From Globomyces pollinis-pini (taxonomy: Eukaryota; Chytridiomycota; Chytridiomycetes; Rhizophydiales; Globomycetaceae): a stretch of DNA of 28,681 nucleotides. Positions 8,267 through 19,147 of this stretch are shown in pieces. The stretch covers positions 1,070 through 29,750 of the forward strand of contig MU621298.1 in assembly GCA_025399215.1 (NCBI GenBank), read 5' to 3'. Within the stretch, counting starts at the first letter, position 1; every line of letters starts with the position of its first letter. Position numbers and translations under genes: made by a program. The notes beneath the pieces are model-generated. The model ran no database searches and had not been told where the DNA came from. It worked only from the letters and a program-made list of their open reading frames with translations.

Positions 8267-9455
8267 CAAAGTCCACCAATCCATGAAAAATAACTGCGTA
8301 CACGTATCTCTTTCCCACTTTTAAATCAATTGATGTTAGAAGTTCATCTACTCCATATTCATGTATTCCAACTCTTTCTGTGATCCACTGTTGAAAGTCG
8401 GTATTTCGTTTTATTGCAATTGACGTTAAAATCTTTAACGATTGTCCCATAACAGTAATAGTGAATTCTGGTATCTTCTTTAACTCCTTTAGCTTATCCA
8501 CATCTAATGTCACGTAGCCTCCTATTTTATGGTTCGATTGTCTGAGGGCAGTTCTAAATAATACTTGATCAAAATTGAATTTAAATTGGCATAGAATTTC
8601 TTGATCTGATTGAAAAGTGAATGAATTCGAATAGAACATGGATTGATCATGTTCATCAGTTTCAGAATTAGATATAGAAGAAATTCGATTTGTAATGTTA
8701 CATTGACTAAAGTATTCTTTCAACTGATCTTGATATGCGTCAAATCCCTCCATTAAAAATGATTTCAAATAATTTTGATCCTTTTCATCCTTCTCTTTAA
8801 AGGAATCAAAAAAAATTAAAAATTTCCTATCTGCTTCTTTGGTTTTGAATGGTAACGTTAGCAATGATTCGAAAATATTGTTTGATGATGATTTCAAAAT
8901 CATATGCAAAAGTGAATCGGATAAAACTTGTATTTCATCATAAAACCAATTCAGGCATTTTTTGAGGTCTTGATCAAGAAATAATGCTTCCATTAGGAGA
9001 AAATCCAGTGATTTACATATATTCAATAATGTTTGTTCATCTTGAAGTTTTGACTTGTCAAAGTTTAACAAGGAATTCATAATGAGTTCCTTTAAATCAT
9101 CCAGTTGAAAATAAATAGATGCATCGTATAATTGATCCATTGGTAATCCTTCAGTTAACCAATAATTGATATTTGTAGTATTAAAATCAAGATAAATGAA
9201 GTCTATTATTGCATTCAATACAATCGATTGAAAAGGAGTCTCTGATAGATCCACAGAGTTAGATGGAGTGTTTTGAAAATAATCGAAAAAGAAACCAGAA
9301 CGAATGGCTAAAAAGAAACGATTAGCTTGCCGATCTTGGTGGTTAATAGTTAGTGTACAATCAGCATAAGCTTCATTTTTCATTAGAGAATGCACACTTT
9401 TCTGATTGATTAGGACATTAGCGTTCAAAGGACCATCAGAAATGATTTGGGTCAT
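8262..9455 (-). CDS. BTB/POZ domain protein
   Basis: This is an uninterrupted 397-codon frame. The ATG at 9453-9455 is the first ATG; the open frame upstream has none. Residues about 20-130 form a BTB/POZ fold: YADCTLTI (D-A-D-C-type strand), FFLAIRSGFFFDYF (family LAxRSxxFxxxF), a VDLSE strand, then a FIYLD helix end and LYDASIYFQLDDLKEL. BTB domains mediate dimerisation and often recruit Cul3 ubiquitin ligases. The middle is helical and could be BACK-like. I do not recognise the C-terminal 120 residues; it ends in a beta-rich stretch (KRYVYAVIFHGL). The gene lies in opposite orientation between the two ADP-ribosylglycohydrolase copies. Substrate or partner unknown. Confidence 0.75.
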   Translation of the reverse strand: MTQIISDGPLNANVLINQKSVHSLMKNEAYADCTLTINHQDRQANRFFLAIRSGFFFDYFQNTPSNSVDLSETPFQSIVLNAIIDFIYLDFNTTNINYWLTEGLPMDQLYDASIYFQLDDLKELIMNSLLNFDKSKLQDEQTLLNICKSLDFLLMEALFLDQDLKKCLNWFYDEIQVLSDSLLHMILKSSSNNIFESLLTLPFKTKEADRKFLIFFDSFKEKDEKDQNYLKSFLMEGFDAYQDQLKEYFSQCNITNRISSISNSETDEHDQSMFYSNSFTFQSDQEILCQFKFNFDQVLFRTALRQSNHKIGGYVTLDVDKLKELKKIPEFTITVMGQSLKILTSIAIKRNTDFQQWITERVGIHEYGVDELLTSIDLKVGKRYVYAVIFHGLVDFE

Positions 9456-9805
9456 TTTTGATTTTTTAAAGAAAAGCCTAAAGAACGGTTTGTGACTGAA
9501 ATAACGTGGGACTTTTGATCCAAAAGAAAATAAACAGCGACGGATAAACACTTTGGTCTTAATTAAAATCTTGGACTCAAGTAAGTGACCGTTAAGACGT
9601 GTGTTGTTTGGATGTTCAACTTCTAAAGATTAGTAAATAATTATGCCAAAGAGTTTTGTACAGCTAAAGTATCAGCATATGAAGTTTGTATACTGGATGT
9701 ATGTAAGCTTTCTGCTACGTTACACTCAATTCTGACTAATCTGACTACTTCACTTAAAAACTTTACGTTTCCTTTTCTGTCCTTCAATTCTTATCACTTG
9801 GAGCA
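9456..9805. promoter_or_regulatory. divergent spacer between the BTB gene and ADP-ribosylglycohydrolase 2
   Basis: Both genes start from this spacer, so both promoters should be here. Just before the ATG at 9806 the sequence (CTTATCA then ATGAATTC) resembles the corresponding place in copy 1. I see no other distinct element. Confidence 0.4.
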
Positions 9806-11067
9806 ATGAATTCCAATGAAAAACAAAACCGCATACTAGGAGTTTTATTTGGTGGTGCAGTTGGTGATGCTATAGGACTTCATACCGAATTCCTAACTGC
9901 CAAAAATGCTATCCAATTCTATGGAGACCATCCCACTTTCACCCTTCCTCCGACTAATAGTAATTCAAGGCCACTTCTAATGTAATTCTAGTGTTATTGG
10001 ATCAACATCGTACAAAGTGGTTTCCTGGGGAGTGGACTGACGATACAGACCAAATGTTGCTCATTTTACTAGCATGGCTTCGAAATGCTAGACCTGGTCC
10101 TACAGTCACTGTATATGATTTTGCAAACAGGTTAAGGATATGGATCTCCCAAGGACTGTTATGTTTAAGCAAGTTACCATGTGGAATTGGTCGAACTGTT
10201 GGATCTGTGGTTCTCGACCAGGATTTCCTTGAAAAACCTGTTGAAGTTGCGAATAGAGTTTGGGAACATTCAAATAGGTATTTAGCTGCAAATGGTGCAG
10301 TAATGAGAACCAGTATCTGTGGATTGGTTTCAAATAATGTGGATGAAGTCATTCAATTTTCATTTCAAATGGCTAGCGTTACGCATGCTGATAGACGATG
10401 TCTCATTAGTTGTGGAATCATATCAGGATTGATTGCATCGCTTGTCAATGGACGGCAATATAATCAAACGTTAATTGAAGATATCATTTCAACTACCATT
10501 ACCGCCGTCGATAAGTTTCATGCTTGGACTCCCGCTTCCAATACAGATCCTTTCATGGAAGGTCCAGAAAAGCATTGCTTTGTTGATGATTTGGCACAAT
10601 TAAAGGTTGATGATGGATCGAAAATTGGATATACTTACTTATGCCTAGGCACGGCTTTGTGGGCTTTGAAGAAGGTTGTCAATGGACAGTCATATAAGGA
10701 CGTGATTACAGAGTTGACAATGGCAGGAGGCGATGCAGATACAAATTGCGCGGTTGCAGGTGCATTGATAGGATCATACCTTGGGTATAAGGAATTACCT
10801 GAGGATTGGGTGAGTGGATTGGCCAATGGAGATTGGTTGATGAGTAAAGGTGAAGCGGTATGCTCCATTTTACAGGTGTCTGACAAACCATATGATCCGT
10901 TATCTGATAAAGATACGTTGCCAGATGGGGGTCATCGATTGTTGTCTGAACAAGAACTTCAAATTCGTATACAAGAGTTCATTGGTAAGCAAGTTGCTCG
11001 AATGAATGCCAAAGAGGGTTCACATGATGATCCAAAAGATGATGTTGAAAAGTGTGAAATACTGTAA
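9806..11067 (+). CDS. ADP-ribosylglycohydrolase (DraG/ARH family), copy 2
   Basis: This is a paralogue of 6657-7867 with the same structure. Exon 1 is 9806-9959, a 32-nt phase-1 intron lies at 9960-9991, and exon 2 is 9992-11067, giving 409 aa. The catalytic motifs are the same: GGAVGDAIG, WTDDTDQ, NGAVMRTSICG, THADRR and AGGDADTN. It keeps a charged C-terminal tail (DDPKDDVEKCEIL) that copy 1 has lost. Protein differences from copy 1 concentrate in about 50 residues after PGPTV (PTVTVYDF here, PTVSVCDF there) and at the C-terminus; most other parts are almost identical. The protein is predicted to remove ADP-ribose from macromolecules in the cytosol or nucleus. Unlike copy 1 it has no long in-frame N-terminal extension containing an ATG, so the two could differ in location. 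Confidence 0.9.
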
Positions 11068-11071
11068 TAAA
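11066..11071 (+). promoter_or_regulatory. poly(A) signal overlapping the copy-2 stop codon
   Basis: The sequence CTG TAA TAAAG contains AATAAA starting inside the stop codon at 11065-11067. The homologous AATAAA in copy 1 is at 7916-7921. Confidence 0.5.
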
Positions 11072-11475
11072 GTTCAATATGTAAAAAGAAACACTTGTTG
11101 AACATTGAATTAACATTTTGTTATGAGAAAAATAGTGCAGACCATATGGCCATGCTCTTCGATATTCAAATCTCGTGGTGAACAACATCAGATCGGTTGT
11201 GAGATTTTATGGACAGCTTTGTTACTACTAACCTGCTTTATAATAATTTGAGCTTATGGGTGGACACAAGGACTTTGAGTACTTTAAGTTCAAGTTATTG
11301 AAATTTGAGTGACATCTTTTACGTTAACTTGCACTTGAACAACGCTATATGTATTGGGATGACTCTTAAGAATTTTCAATTGCTTACTACCTAGTTAAGT
11401 ACTTTCAGTGTTTGTTGAAGTTTTTAGTACAGGGATGACAAAAGAATTTGAATAGAATATTTATTGCAAGAGATA
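11072..11475. other. convergent spacer
   Basis: No gene is seen. The left part is the 3' flank of the duplicated hydrolase and shares blocks with 7922-8120. AATAAA on the minus strand at 11460-11465 lies 10 nt past the V-ATPase stop and is its likely poly(A) signal. Confidence 0.5.
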
Positions 11476-12455
11476 TTAGAGGGCAGCGAATTCAAAATCT
11501 TGAACCTTTGAAGACATTAGCAATCCAATGATGAGACCGAACAATCCAATGATAGAACCGAAAATCTCAATAATGAGCACCTACAATAAGCACAAGCAAG
11601 ATTGATACCTTGACAAACAATTGAGGGTCAGCAGCATCGGCTATAGCACAAGTGGAGCCAGTAATACCAACACAGAGACCACAAAAGAGGTTTGAGAAAC
11701 CAACGGTAAAGCCAGCCCAGAAGAGAGCATAACCTAAAATTAGATCGACAGGGTTACCAGAGTAATAGGTAGCGCGAGACCAGACTTCACCAGGTAAAAT
11801 CGATTCGGTATAGTTTAGCTTTGAAGAGAATATAATGGCAATGATGACACCATAGATGGCCACTACTTCGCAAAAAATGATACTATAGGGTTAATTTTGA
11901 AATTGAAGTGAGGATAGGTAGCTTTAATAATATTATTGTTAATATTGAGATAAAAGAAAGAAATAAGGATTAGTACCTGATCAAGTTTTTAGTTCTAATA
12001 CGAGGAGTGCGAACGGCTCCACCAATCAAGGAAGTTCCGGTAATGTAGATACCCCTAAAAAGAATTAGTATCAGTTATTATTAGTTTTTGTTGTTTGAGA
12101 TAATTGAGTGGTGATAGATAGTAAGTAGTTACCAGGCAGCACCGACGACTGAGAGACCGACAGCAAAAGCAGAACCAAGAAGGGCCCACATGTAGGGAGT
12201 TGTATTAGTGAGGAAGAGACCGACGTTGAATAGCTCACCATTACCGGTGAATAATAATTCCAGGGTGACGATGACAGCAAAGAGTGAGACCAGATAGTAT
12301 AGAGAGGAAGCCTTTGAGTAGTACATGACAGGGAAAGTGTTTGTTATTGGAGGGGAGTAGTTTGTAGTAGTAGTATTAATATTAGATGGGTAAGTATGTA
12401 ATGGGATGTTGATTTCAACAGAGGAAGAACGATCCCGTGTTTTTCTTCGAATCAT
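11476..12455 (-). CDS. VMA16: V-type H+-ATPase proteolipid subunit c'' (Vma16)
   Basis: This is a membrane rotor subunit of the Vo sector, which carries protons into vacuoles and endosomes. Exons by plus coordinate are 12133-12455, 11977-12054, 11609-11882 and 11476-11580, giving 259 aa. Introns are 78, 94 and 28 nt; the first two are long for this locus. Signature segments are [16 protein letters not shown] across the first junction and [13 protein letters not shown], whose Glu (about residue 139) is the essential proton carrier of c''. [14 protein letters not shown] holds the second conserved Glu (about 230). Four to five hydrophobic helices are visible. The N-terminal 45 residues are polar and Thr/Asn-rich and make it longer than typical c'' proteins (just over 200 aa). 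The ATG at 12455 is the only reasonable start. It shares a 136-bp divergent spacer with the RhoGEF gene. Confidence 0.95.
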
Positions 12456-12591
12456 AAAGAAAAATAGGCATTCGATATTACCATTTAGTGAGGGTAGTAA
12501 TTATGGATATCCTAATGAAGTGAAGGTACCCATTAACGATTAGTTGGTGTATCAGCATACTATTAGTTTTACCCTCTTTAAAAACTTATCC
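12456..12591. promoter_or_regulatory. 136-bp divergent promoter region (VMA16 / RhoGEF)
   Basis: The spacer separates two start codons that face away from each other, so both promoters must lie within it or overlap the genes. I see no clear TATA box. Confidence 0.45.
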
Positions 12592-15438
12592 ATGAATGAA
12601 AATACTTCAGTCCATAAACTAGCTGCTTTATTTGAATCCAACAACACTACTAACACTACCAATACCGTTAATAGGAACAGCACTCATGCAAAGTCATTCT
12701 CCTCTCCTGTCAAATTGAATCCTCCTCCTAAACCACCAAAACCTGCATTTATCTCTTCTACAACTGTCCAGAATAATACCAATACTGCAGATGCTATCTT
12801 AAATAATAATAATAATAATAATACTATCGACTCTGGATCATTCCCTAATGGATCCCTAAAAAAATCCCCTCCTCCTCCTCCTTCCCGTCCTTCAACTCAG
12901 TATCGTCTGAGACACTCATTTTCCTCTGCTCCTTCTGATTACTCAACCACATTCAACGACTCTCTGGCTACCCCACATTCAGCTGCGGTTTCCAACTACA
13001 CGGCTTCTACAACCTCTCAATCTTACTCGCAGGCATCTACTCTACCTTTTCACTCGGATGCACCTAATAGAACTACAGATGCTTCGAATTTAACCACCTA
13101 CCAGGATACATCTACTCTTCGCACTAGTCTGTCTGCCACTACCAACGATCTCTCTGTCCCTGATGTCTCCGATAACACATCAGACATTAGTTTTGACGAT
13201 GACCCTCATACGAAACGCTGGAAAATCATGAATGAAATACTGCAAACTGAAATTCTTTACTTGAACGATCTTAAGCTTATCAATCAAGTAATATCATCTC
13301 TCTCATTTGTAGATATATATTGTTCGTGGTAGAGAATTGGGTTTGCTATCTCAAAAAGATATTAAACTCATTTTTGTCAACTTGGATGATATCATACTTT
13401 TTGCTACTGATCTAATTGACTTGTTGACCGATGCGGTGCCACAAGATTGGATTGGAAATGCTTTTGCACAATCGGTAATATCCTTAATCGAGACTTTGCA
13501 TGTATTTGCACAAGTTTTATAAAGACCGCAAAGCTGTTTTCTATACTCAACATTCCCTAAACGGCAAAGCTGTTTTTCCGATTAACTCTCTATGTTTATT
13601 TGCACCTCTTGTTTCCAGCACTTGTGTTGGCTTCAAATTTTCCTTTGATGACTTTTTATACATAGAATCTTTCCTAAACAGCATAGCTGTTATCTGAAAA
13701 AATCTCTTTTCAAATATCAAAAGTCTGTCTTTCTATATAACATTAATTGGTATTTGTATCGGTGTAAATCGGAAGCACATTTTCTTTACTTATCAATATT
13801 TGCTCAAGCTAATGTGTAGATGAAAAGAATCGAATCAGTCTACTGCGAATACTGCAAATTCAATGAATCCGGGTTAATCCGAGTGGCAGAATTCAGCCAA
13901 CCTTCCACCAAACCAGAACTAAAGCAGTTTCTACAGGTACAGTTGTGATACTCATCTCAGGATTGTCGAGTGGAAATGAATGGAAAAACAAATGCTTGGG
14001 ATTTATCATCGTTATTGGTCAAACCAGTTCAACGGGTACTCAAATATCCCCTCCTATTGCGTGTACTTATTCTCCACTAATCTCAGCGTTTACTGGAACA
14101 TACACCACCCGACCACTCTGATTATGCTGAACTGAAGGACGCGACTGAATCTATTACCAATGTCGCAGTTAAAATCAATCAGGTTAAGAAACAAAAGGAT
14201 ATTGTCGAGCATTATGTCAAAGGCAAACCGATAAACGTCATGTAATTTAACCAAACTAATCCTAGCCATGGTATTACGAAAAAAATAAATCGCGGTGCAC
14301 AACTGGTAACTAAAAAATCTAACCATAGTTGAAAAACGTAACTGGTATAAACGAAACAGAGGTAATTCTCAACTTCACTCAATCCAGACCGATCAACTCT
14401 ACGAAGGTCTAGAAACGAGATTCGAAACATACCATGATCACATCCAATCACTGGATAAACTGCTTGTCAACTGGACTCTATCTGTGCGAGGTACTAATAC
14501 ACAATGCTCATCATAGATCATCTTCAAATACAACTCCATCTGGTCGAAGCCTACGCTGAACTCTATACCCAATCCAATACTGCCAAAAAACTACGCGAGT
14601 ACCGATCTGCATTGACCACCTTGCTCTCGGGGCCCATAAAAACAACAGTATAAATCTATGCTCTAATGCTAGCAAACTGAATTCCGAAAAAGGGTGAGTC
14701 CGCTACTAGTTACCTTGCTTGGCATGTTTCGTGGTCCGTTGGTGGTTATCAAGAAACGAGCTTCAAAACTACTTGACCACGAACGTGTCAAGGCACTTGA
14801 TGCCAAAAAGGCTGAGGTACTCCAACTACATGCGGTAACCATAGGTCGAGAAACCATTGCGGGAAAGTGCCGAAGCGTATGTATCTATTCATGCTGAGTT
14901 GTGCCAAGAGTTGCCGCTGTTTCTAGCGCTGGTATCTCAGTACATGCATGCAGTGACCGAAGTCGTTGTAGATATCCAGATGCGGCTTGTATGTGCAATT
15001 ATCGATGCCATTGGTGGTCAACCTGTTGCCTTTGACGAGATTCGTAGGGCATTTGTGGAATCTATGCGTATAGGAGGTGATTATGCTGGTAGGATAGACC
15101 TGATACGAAAATGGACTGATCCACTATGGGGTAACTGTACATTATTATTTAATTGTATAGTTGATGGAGTTTATCAATCTGAGCTTTTGGATGGTACCCA
15201 TGTGAATACGAATACTGAAGTATTATCAGAATCGATAAATGAAGTGGTATCAACAGTCCAAGAGGCAATAGTTATCTATGATTTCGAACCGGAACTTGAG
15301 CATGAATTGCGTGTGGGTGTTGATGAACGTGTACGAGTGTATGTGGGTGAACTATTGGATGGTAGTGATGAATGGGTATTGTGTGAAACTGCCCTTGGGA
15401 TGGGATGGGTTCCTGCCACATACATTCAATTCTGTTAG
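12592..15438 (+). CDS. RhoGEF with DH, BAR and SH3 domains (Tuba/DNMBP or Gef1 type), 11 exons
   Basis: This is a guanine-nucleotide exchange factor, probably for Cdc42-type GTPases, acting where membranes bend or polarise. Exons: 12592-13287, 13313-13474, 13820-13936, 13961-14062, 14087-14241, 14266-14305, 14329-14361, 14388-14490, 14517-14647, 14673-14816, 14845-15438; 758 aa. Residues 1-205 are low-complexity, with Asn runs and proline motifs (PPPKPPKP, SPPPPPSRP) that could bind SH3 domains. The DH domain starts near 208 (KRWKIMNEIL) and includes LSSLLVKPVQRVLKYPLLLR. The linker KKINRGAQLLKNVTG resembles the DNMBP DH-BAR linker. The BAR domain spans about 435-640 (YEGLETRF, KRASKLLDHERVKALD). 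The C-terminal SH3 is about 700-758 (AIVIYDFEPE...GWVPATYI). Nine introns are 23-28 nt; the other (13475-13819) is 345 nt. The first ATG in frame is 12592. Domain order is certain; the GTPase target is inferred. Confidence 0.92.
12802..12822 (+). repeat. (AAT)7 microsatellite coding poly-Asn
   Basis: Seven in-frame AAT codons lie in the disordered N-terminal region of the RhoGEF and give seven consecutive Asn residues. Confidence 0.85.
13475..13819 (+). other. exceptionally long intron (345 nt) with hairpin repeats
   Basis: GTAATA donor and GTGTAG acceptor; joining FAQS to MKRIESVY gives a DH helix of the right length. It contains three related motifs: 13525-13540, 13556-13577 and 13673-13693. 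Each centres on a GCAAAGCTGTT or GCATAGCTGTT core; the last two begin CCTAAAC and can fold as AAACnGC-loop-GCTGTT hairpins. All other introns of this gene are 23-28 nt, so an insertion into a short intron is likely. The intron meets a stop in the exon frame after 15 codons. Confidence 0.75.
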
Positions 15439-15616
15439 TCTTTTCCAATTACGTTTTGTATGTTAATCATAATGGATTGCATTTTTCTAAAAGTGTTTTT
15501 TCTTACGATTATAATGCATTTAATTCAATTGATTTCTGGTTATAGCTTAATGATATATAATGGTTCTTTCAAAATTGATTTCATTTTAATCGATTATAAA
15601 TATCGGTACAATCAAT
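15439..15616. other. convergent spacer between RhoGEF and OXA1
   Basis: AT-rich 3' flanks of two convergent genes; no gene or distinct element seen. Confidence 0.45.
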
Positions 15617-16916
15617 TTATTTCAATTGTTTTTGTGTATCATAAATCTGAGTAAAAGCTTGAGAGAATGTCAAAGGTTTTTGACTCAACATTCCTTTAGT
15701 ATTTGTCGCCAATTCTTTTGGAATTTTTGGAATATCAAATCGTTTCATCACGGCAGGTTGTCGTAATAACCATACTTGTACAATATTGAGAATTGTACTT
15801 GAAAATGTTGACAAGAAAATACCCTAATGATGAGTGTTTACGTGTATCATTTACAGCTGGTAACCATCCGAATAATGGGATAGCAATAATAGAGAAAATC
15901 CGCATGAATTTACGTGCTGATTCTGATGTACCTACTTTATTCAACTATCCATTAATAAAAAATCATCATACTTCTGTTCCAGCAATCATAAACAATGCCG
16001 ATAAGATTGGTAACGCATAATACGGATCCTAACTATCAATAAAGTTTCAATTACTTTGACGGTCAAATCTAAAAACCATAATAATCCACCAGTTTCAAAA
16101 CCAGGAATAGGTAATTCTGTCATGGAACGAAGAGCAAAGAAAATGGAGATGAAGAAAGGGATTTGAACCATACCCCATAATGCACCAAATGGGTTAACAC
16201 CTTGAATCATCAACATGTATATAAAATACCTTCCGTTTGTAATAATTTTTGTAATTTATGACTTTGTGTGGTAGCACCTACATTATCACCAATCTATCAT
16301 CAATAAAAACTACATTATACTGATTTCAATCGTTTAATTTCATTTGAAATTGGTTCCATTTTGGGTTTGATTAAAGCTAAATGAGCAATTCCACGTTGAG
16401 CTTTGATGGCTGTAGGTAACAAGATAATTTTAACTACAGTACATCCTAATATGATTGCAGCCCTATAGTTATGCAATGTTTCGAGTTTACCACCATGGCT
16501 GATGGGTTAATTAATGAAATGATTACCAGATTTCCGACAACGTAAAGGTATTCTAAACCCCACTGGAACCAACCTGGTAAAGTATAGTAAGATGCTAATC
16601 CTAATGAATGTAAATCCCCAATTTTTTCTATGGATGTGATAATTGTTGCATCTACTTTTGGAATGGTGCTCACGACGTCAACCAATGAGGAACCCATGAT
16701 TGTATCATCGATTACGATTGTATCTGGTACTGTTATTTTTGAGGTAGTTGATGGAATAGATTCTGCAGTTAAACCTGGTGTTGCTTTTGACCACCAATAA
16801 TTTCGATGTTGAATTAGGTTTGGAGATTTTATACATTGATATTGAAATGATCCTATGATTCTTGAATTTATCGACTGTCGTAATTTGAATGCCAATGATG
16901 ATTTAAATAGTGACAT
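15617..16916 (-). CDS. OXA1: mitochondrial inner-membrane insertase OXA1 (8 exons, one microexon)
   Basis: OXA1 inserts mitochondrially and nuclear-encoded proteins into the inner membrane (YidC/Oxa1/Alb3 family). Exons by plus coordinate: 16527-16916, 16491-16498, 16321-16462, 16230-16293, 16055-16200, 15972-16028, 15855-15944, 15617-15823; 367 aa. The first 40 residues are rich in Ser, Arg and Lys with no acidic residue, a good presequence. The conserved core reads [14 protein letters not shown], then [62 protein letters not shown] and [14 protein letters not shown], matching the five membrane segments. The 8-nt second exon is needed to make PWW; skipping it breaks the frame. Introns are 26-31 nt. 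The polar tail is where the family carries its ribosome-binding region. The neighbouring kinase is transcribed divergently. Confidence 0.95.
16491..16498 (-). other. OXA1: 8-nt microexon of OXA1
   Basis: Minus-strand CCATGGTG is flanked by GT-AG introns of 28 nt on each side (16499-16526 and 16463-16490). It encodes Pro-Trp and two bases of the next Trp, completing the family LPWW motif. No alternative splice pattern in this interval keeps the frame. Confidence 0.85.
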
Positions 16917-17424
16917 CCTGAAGGAAAAAAAAATTGACCTTTGGAATGATGATAGTTGAATGATTGATGGATGCTTGTTGGTTGTGTACTATTGAAGCAT
17001 TATGAAATGAGTATTATGATGGGCTAGATTTCAATCAGACGCGAGCTCATTTCAAACGCCTAATCAACTTCACCATTAGGCGTTTGAGTACACCATAGTT
17101 TGTAATTCAGTGAATGGTTCAAACAGTCTAAATAACTTTATTATGACAAGCTGATCTGTACTAGTCACGATCCATCCCCTATGATTTGACAGACACGGTT
17201 AATGTACTGTTTAACCACCTCAAACACAAACGATAAATCTATTGATTCCTACGCGATAGCACATCTCATTCCAATAATGCCAAACCCATCAATCAGTTTT
17301 AAAATGTCAATCAACAAAAAATCATTGACCAAACATCTTAGACCCGTGTGACCTCGTGAACAGTGTTTATCGACAATCACAATCTTGATTTTCAACTATA
17401 CAAAACAATTGTAAATAAAACCAA
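16917..17424. promoter_or_regulatory. divergent spacer between OXA1 and the TTBK-like kinase
   Basis: About 500 bp without a coding frame. It should hold both promoters. Its one striking element is a perfect 13-bp inverted repeat at 17052-17087. Confidence 0.5.
17052..17087. repeat. perfect 13-bp inverted repeat, 10-nt loop
   Basis: TCAAACGCCTAAT (17052-17064) and ATTAGGCGTTTGA (17075-17087) are exact reverse complements. They are GC-richer than their surroundings and sit in a divergent promoter region. It could be a binding site for a dimeric factor, an RNA hairpin or a MITE-like remnant. Confidence 0.8.
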
Positions 17425-19075
<1,651 letters not shown>

Positions 19076-19104
19076 AACTAATCCAAATTCATAATAGTAA
19101 ATAT

Positions 19105-19110
19105 AATAAA
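19105..19110 (+). promoter_or_regulatory. poly(A) signal of the TTBK-like kinase
   Basis: AATAAA lies 29 nt past the kinase stop, inside the 72-bp spacer to the convergent sugar-transporter gene. Confidence 0.4.
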
Positions 19111-19147
19111 TCGTAAATAGATCCTTATTTGAACAATATTTAGTATA

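Noticed and set aside
9453..9551. Upstream in-frame extension of the BTB protein (FIRRCLFSFGSK...)
   Set aside because: It begins with GTG and contains no ATG, and eukaryotic initiation favours the ATG at 9453-9455.
10002..10891. Minus-strand frames opposite hydrolase copy 2, repeated opposite copy 1
   Set aside because: Their repetition reflects the gene duplication; the sense strand has complete catalytic motifs.
13500..13697. Open frame inside the RhoGEF region (FYKDRKAV...), which could follow a 40-nt intron
   Set aside because: Joining FAQS directly to MKRIESVY gives the right DH helix length, and this frame adds about 60 residues with no DH similarity, made largely of the hairpin repeats.
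14817..14844. A 10-nt GT...AG segment that would also fix the RhoGEF frame near 14835
   Set aside because: It is too short to be an intron; the 28-nt interval with a normal donor gives the same frame and a better BAR sequence.
15793..16216. Open frame on the plus strand within OXA1
   Set aside because: It is antisense to well-conserved OXA1 exons and introns and has no similarity of its own.
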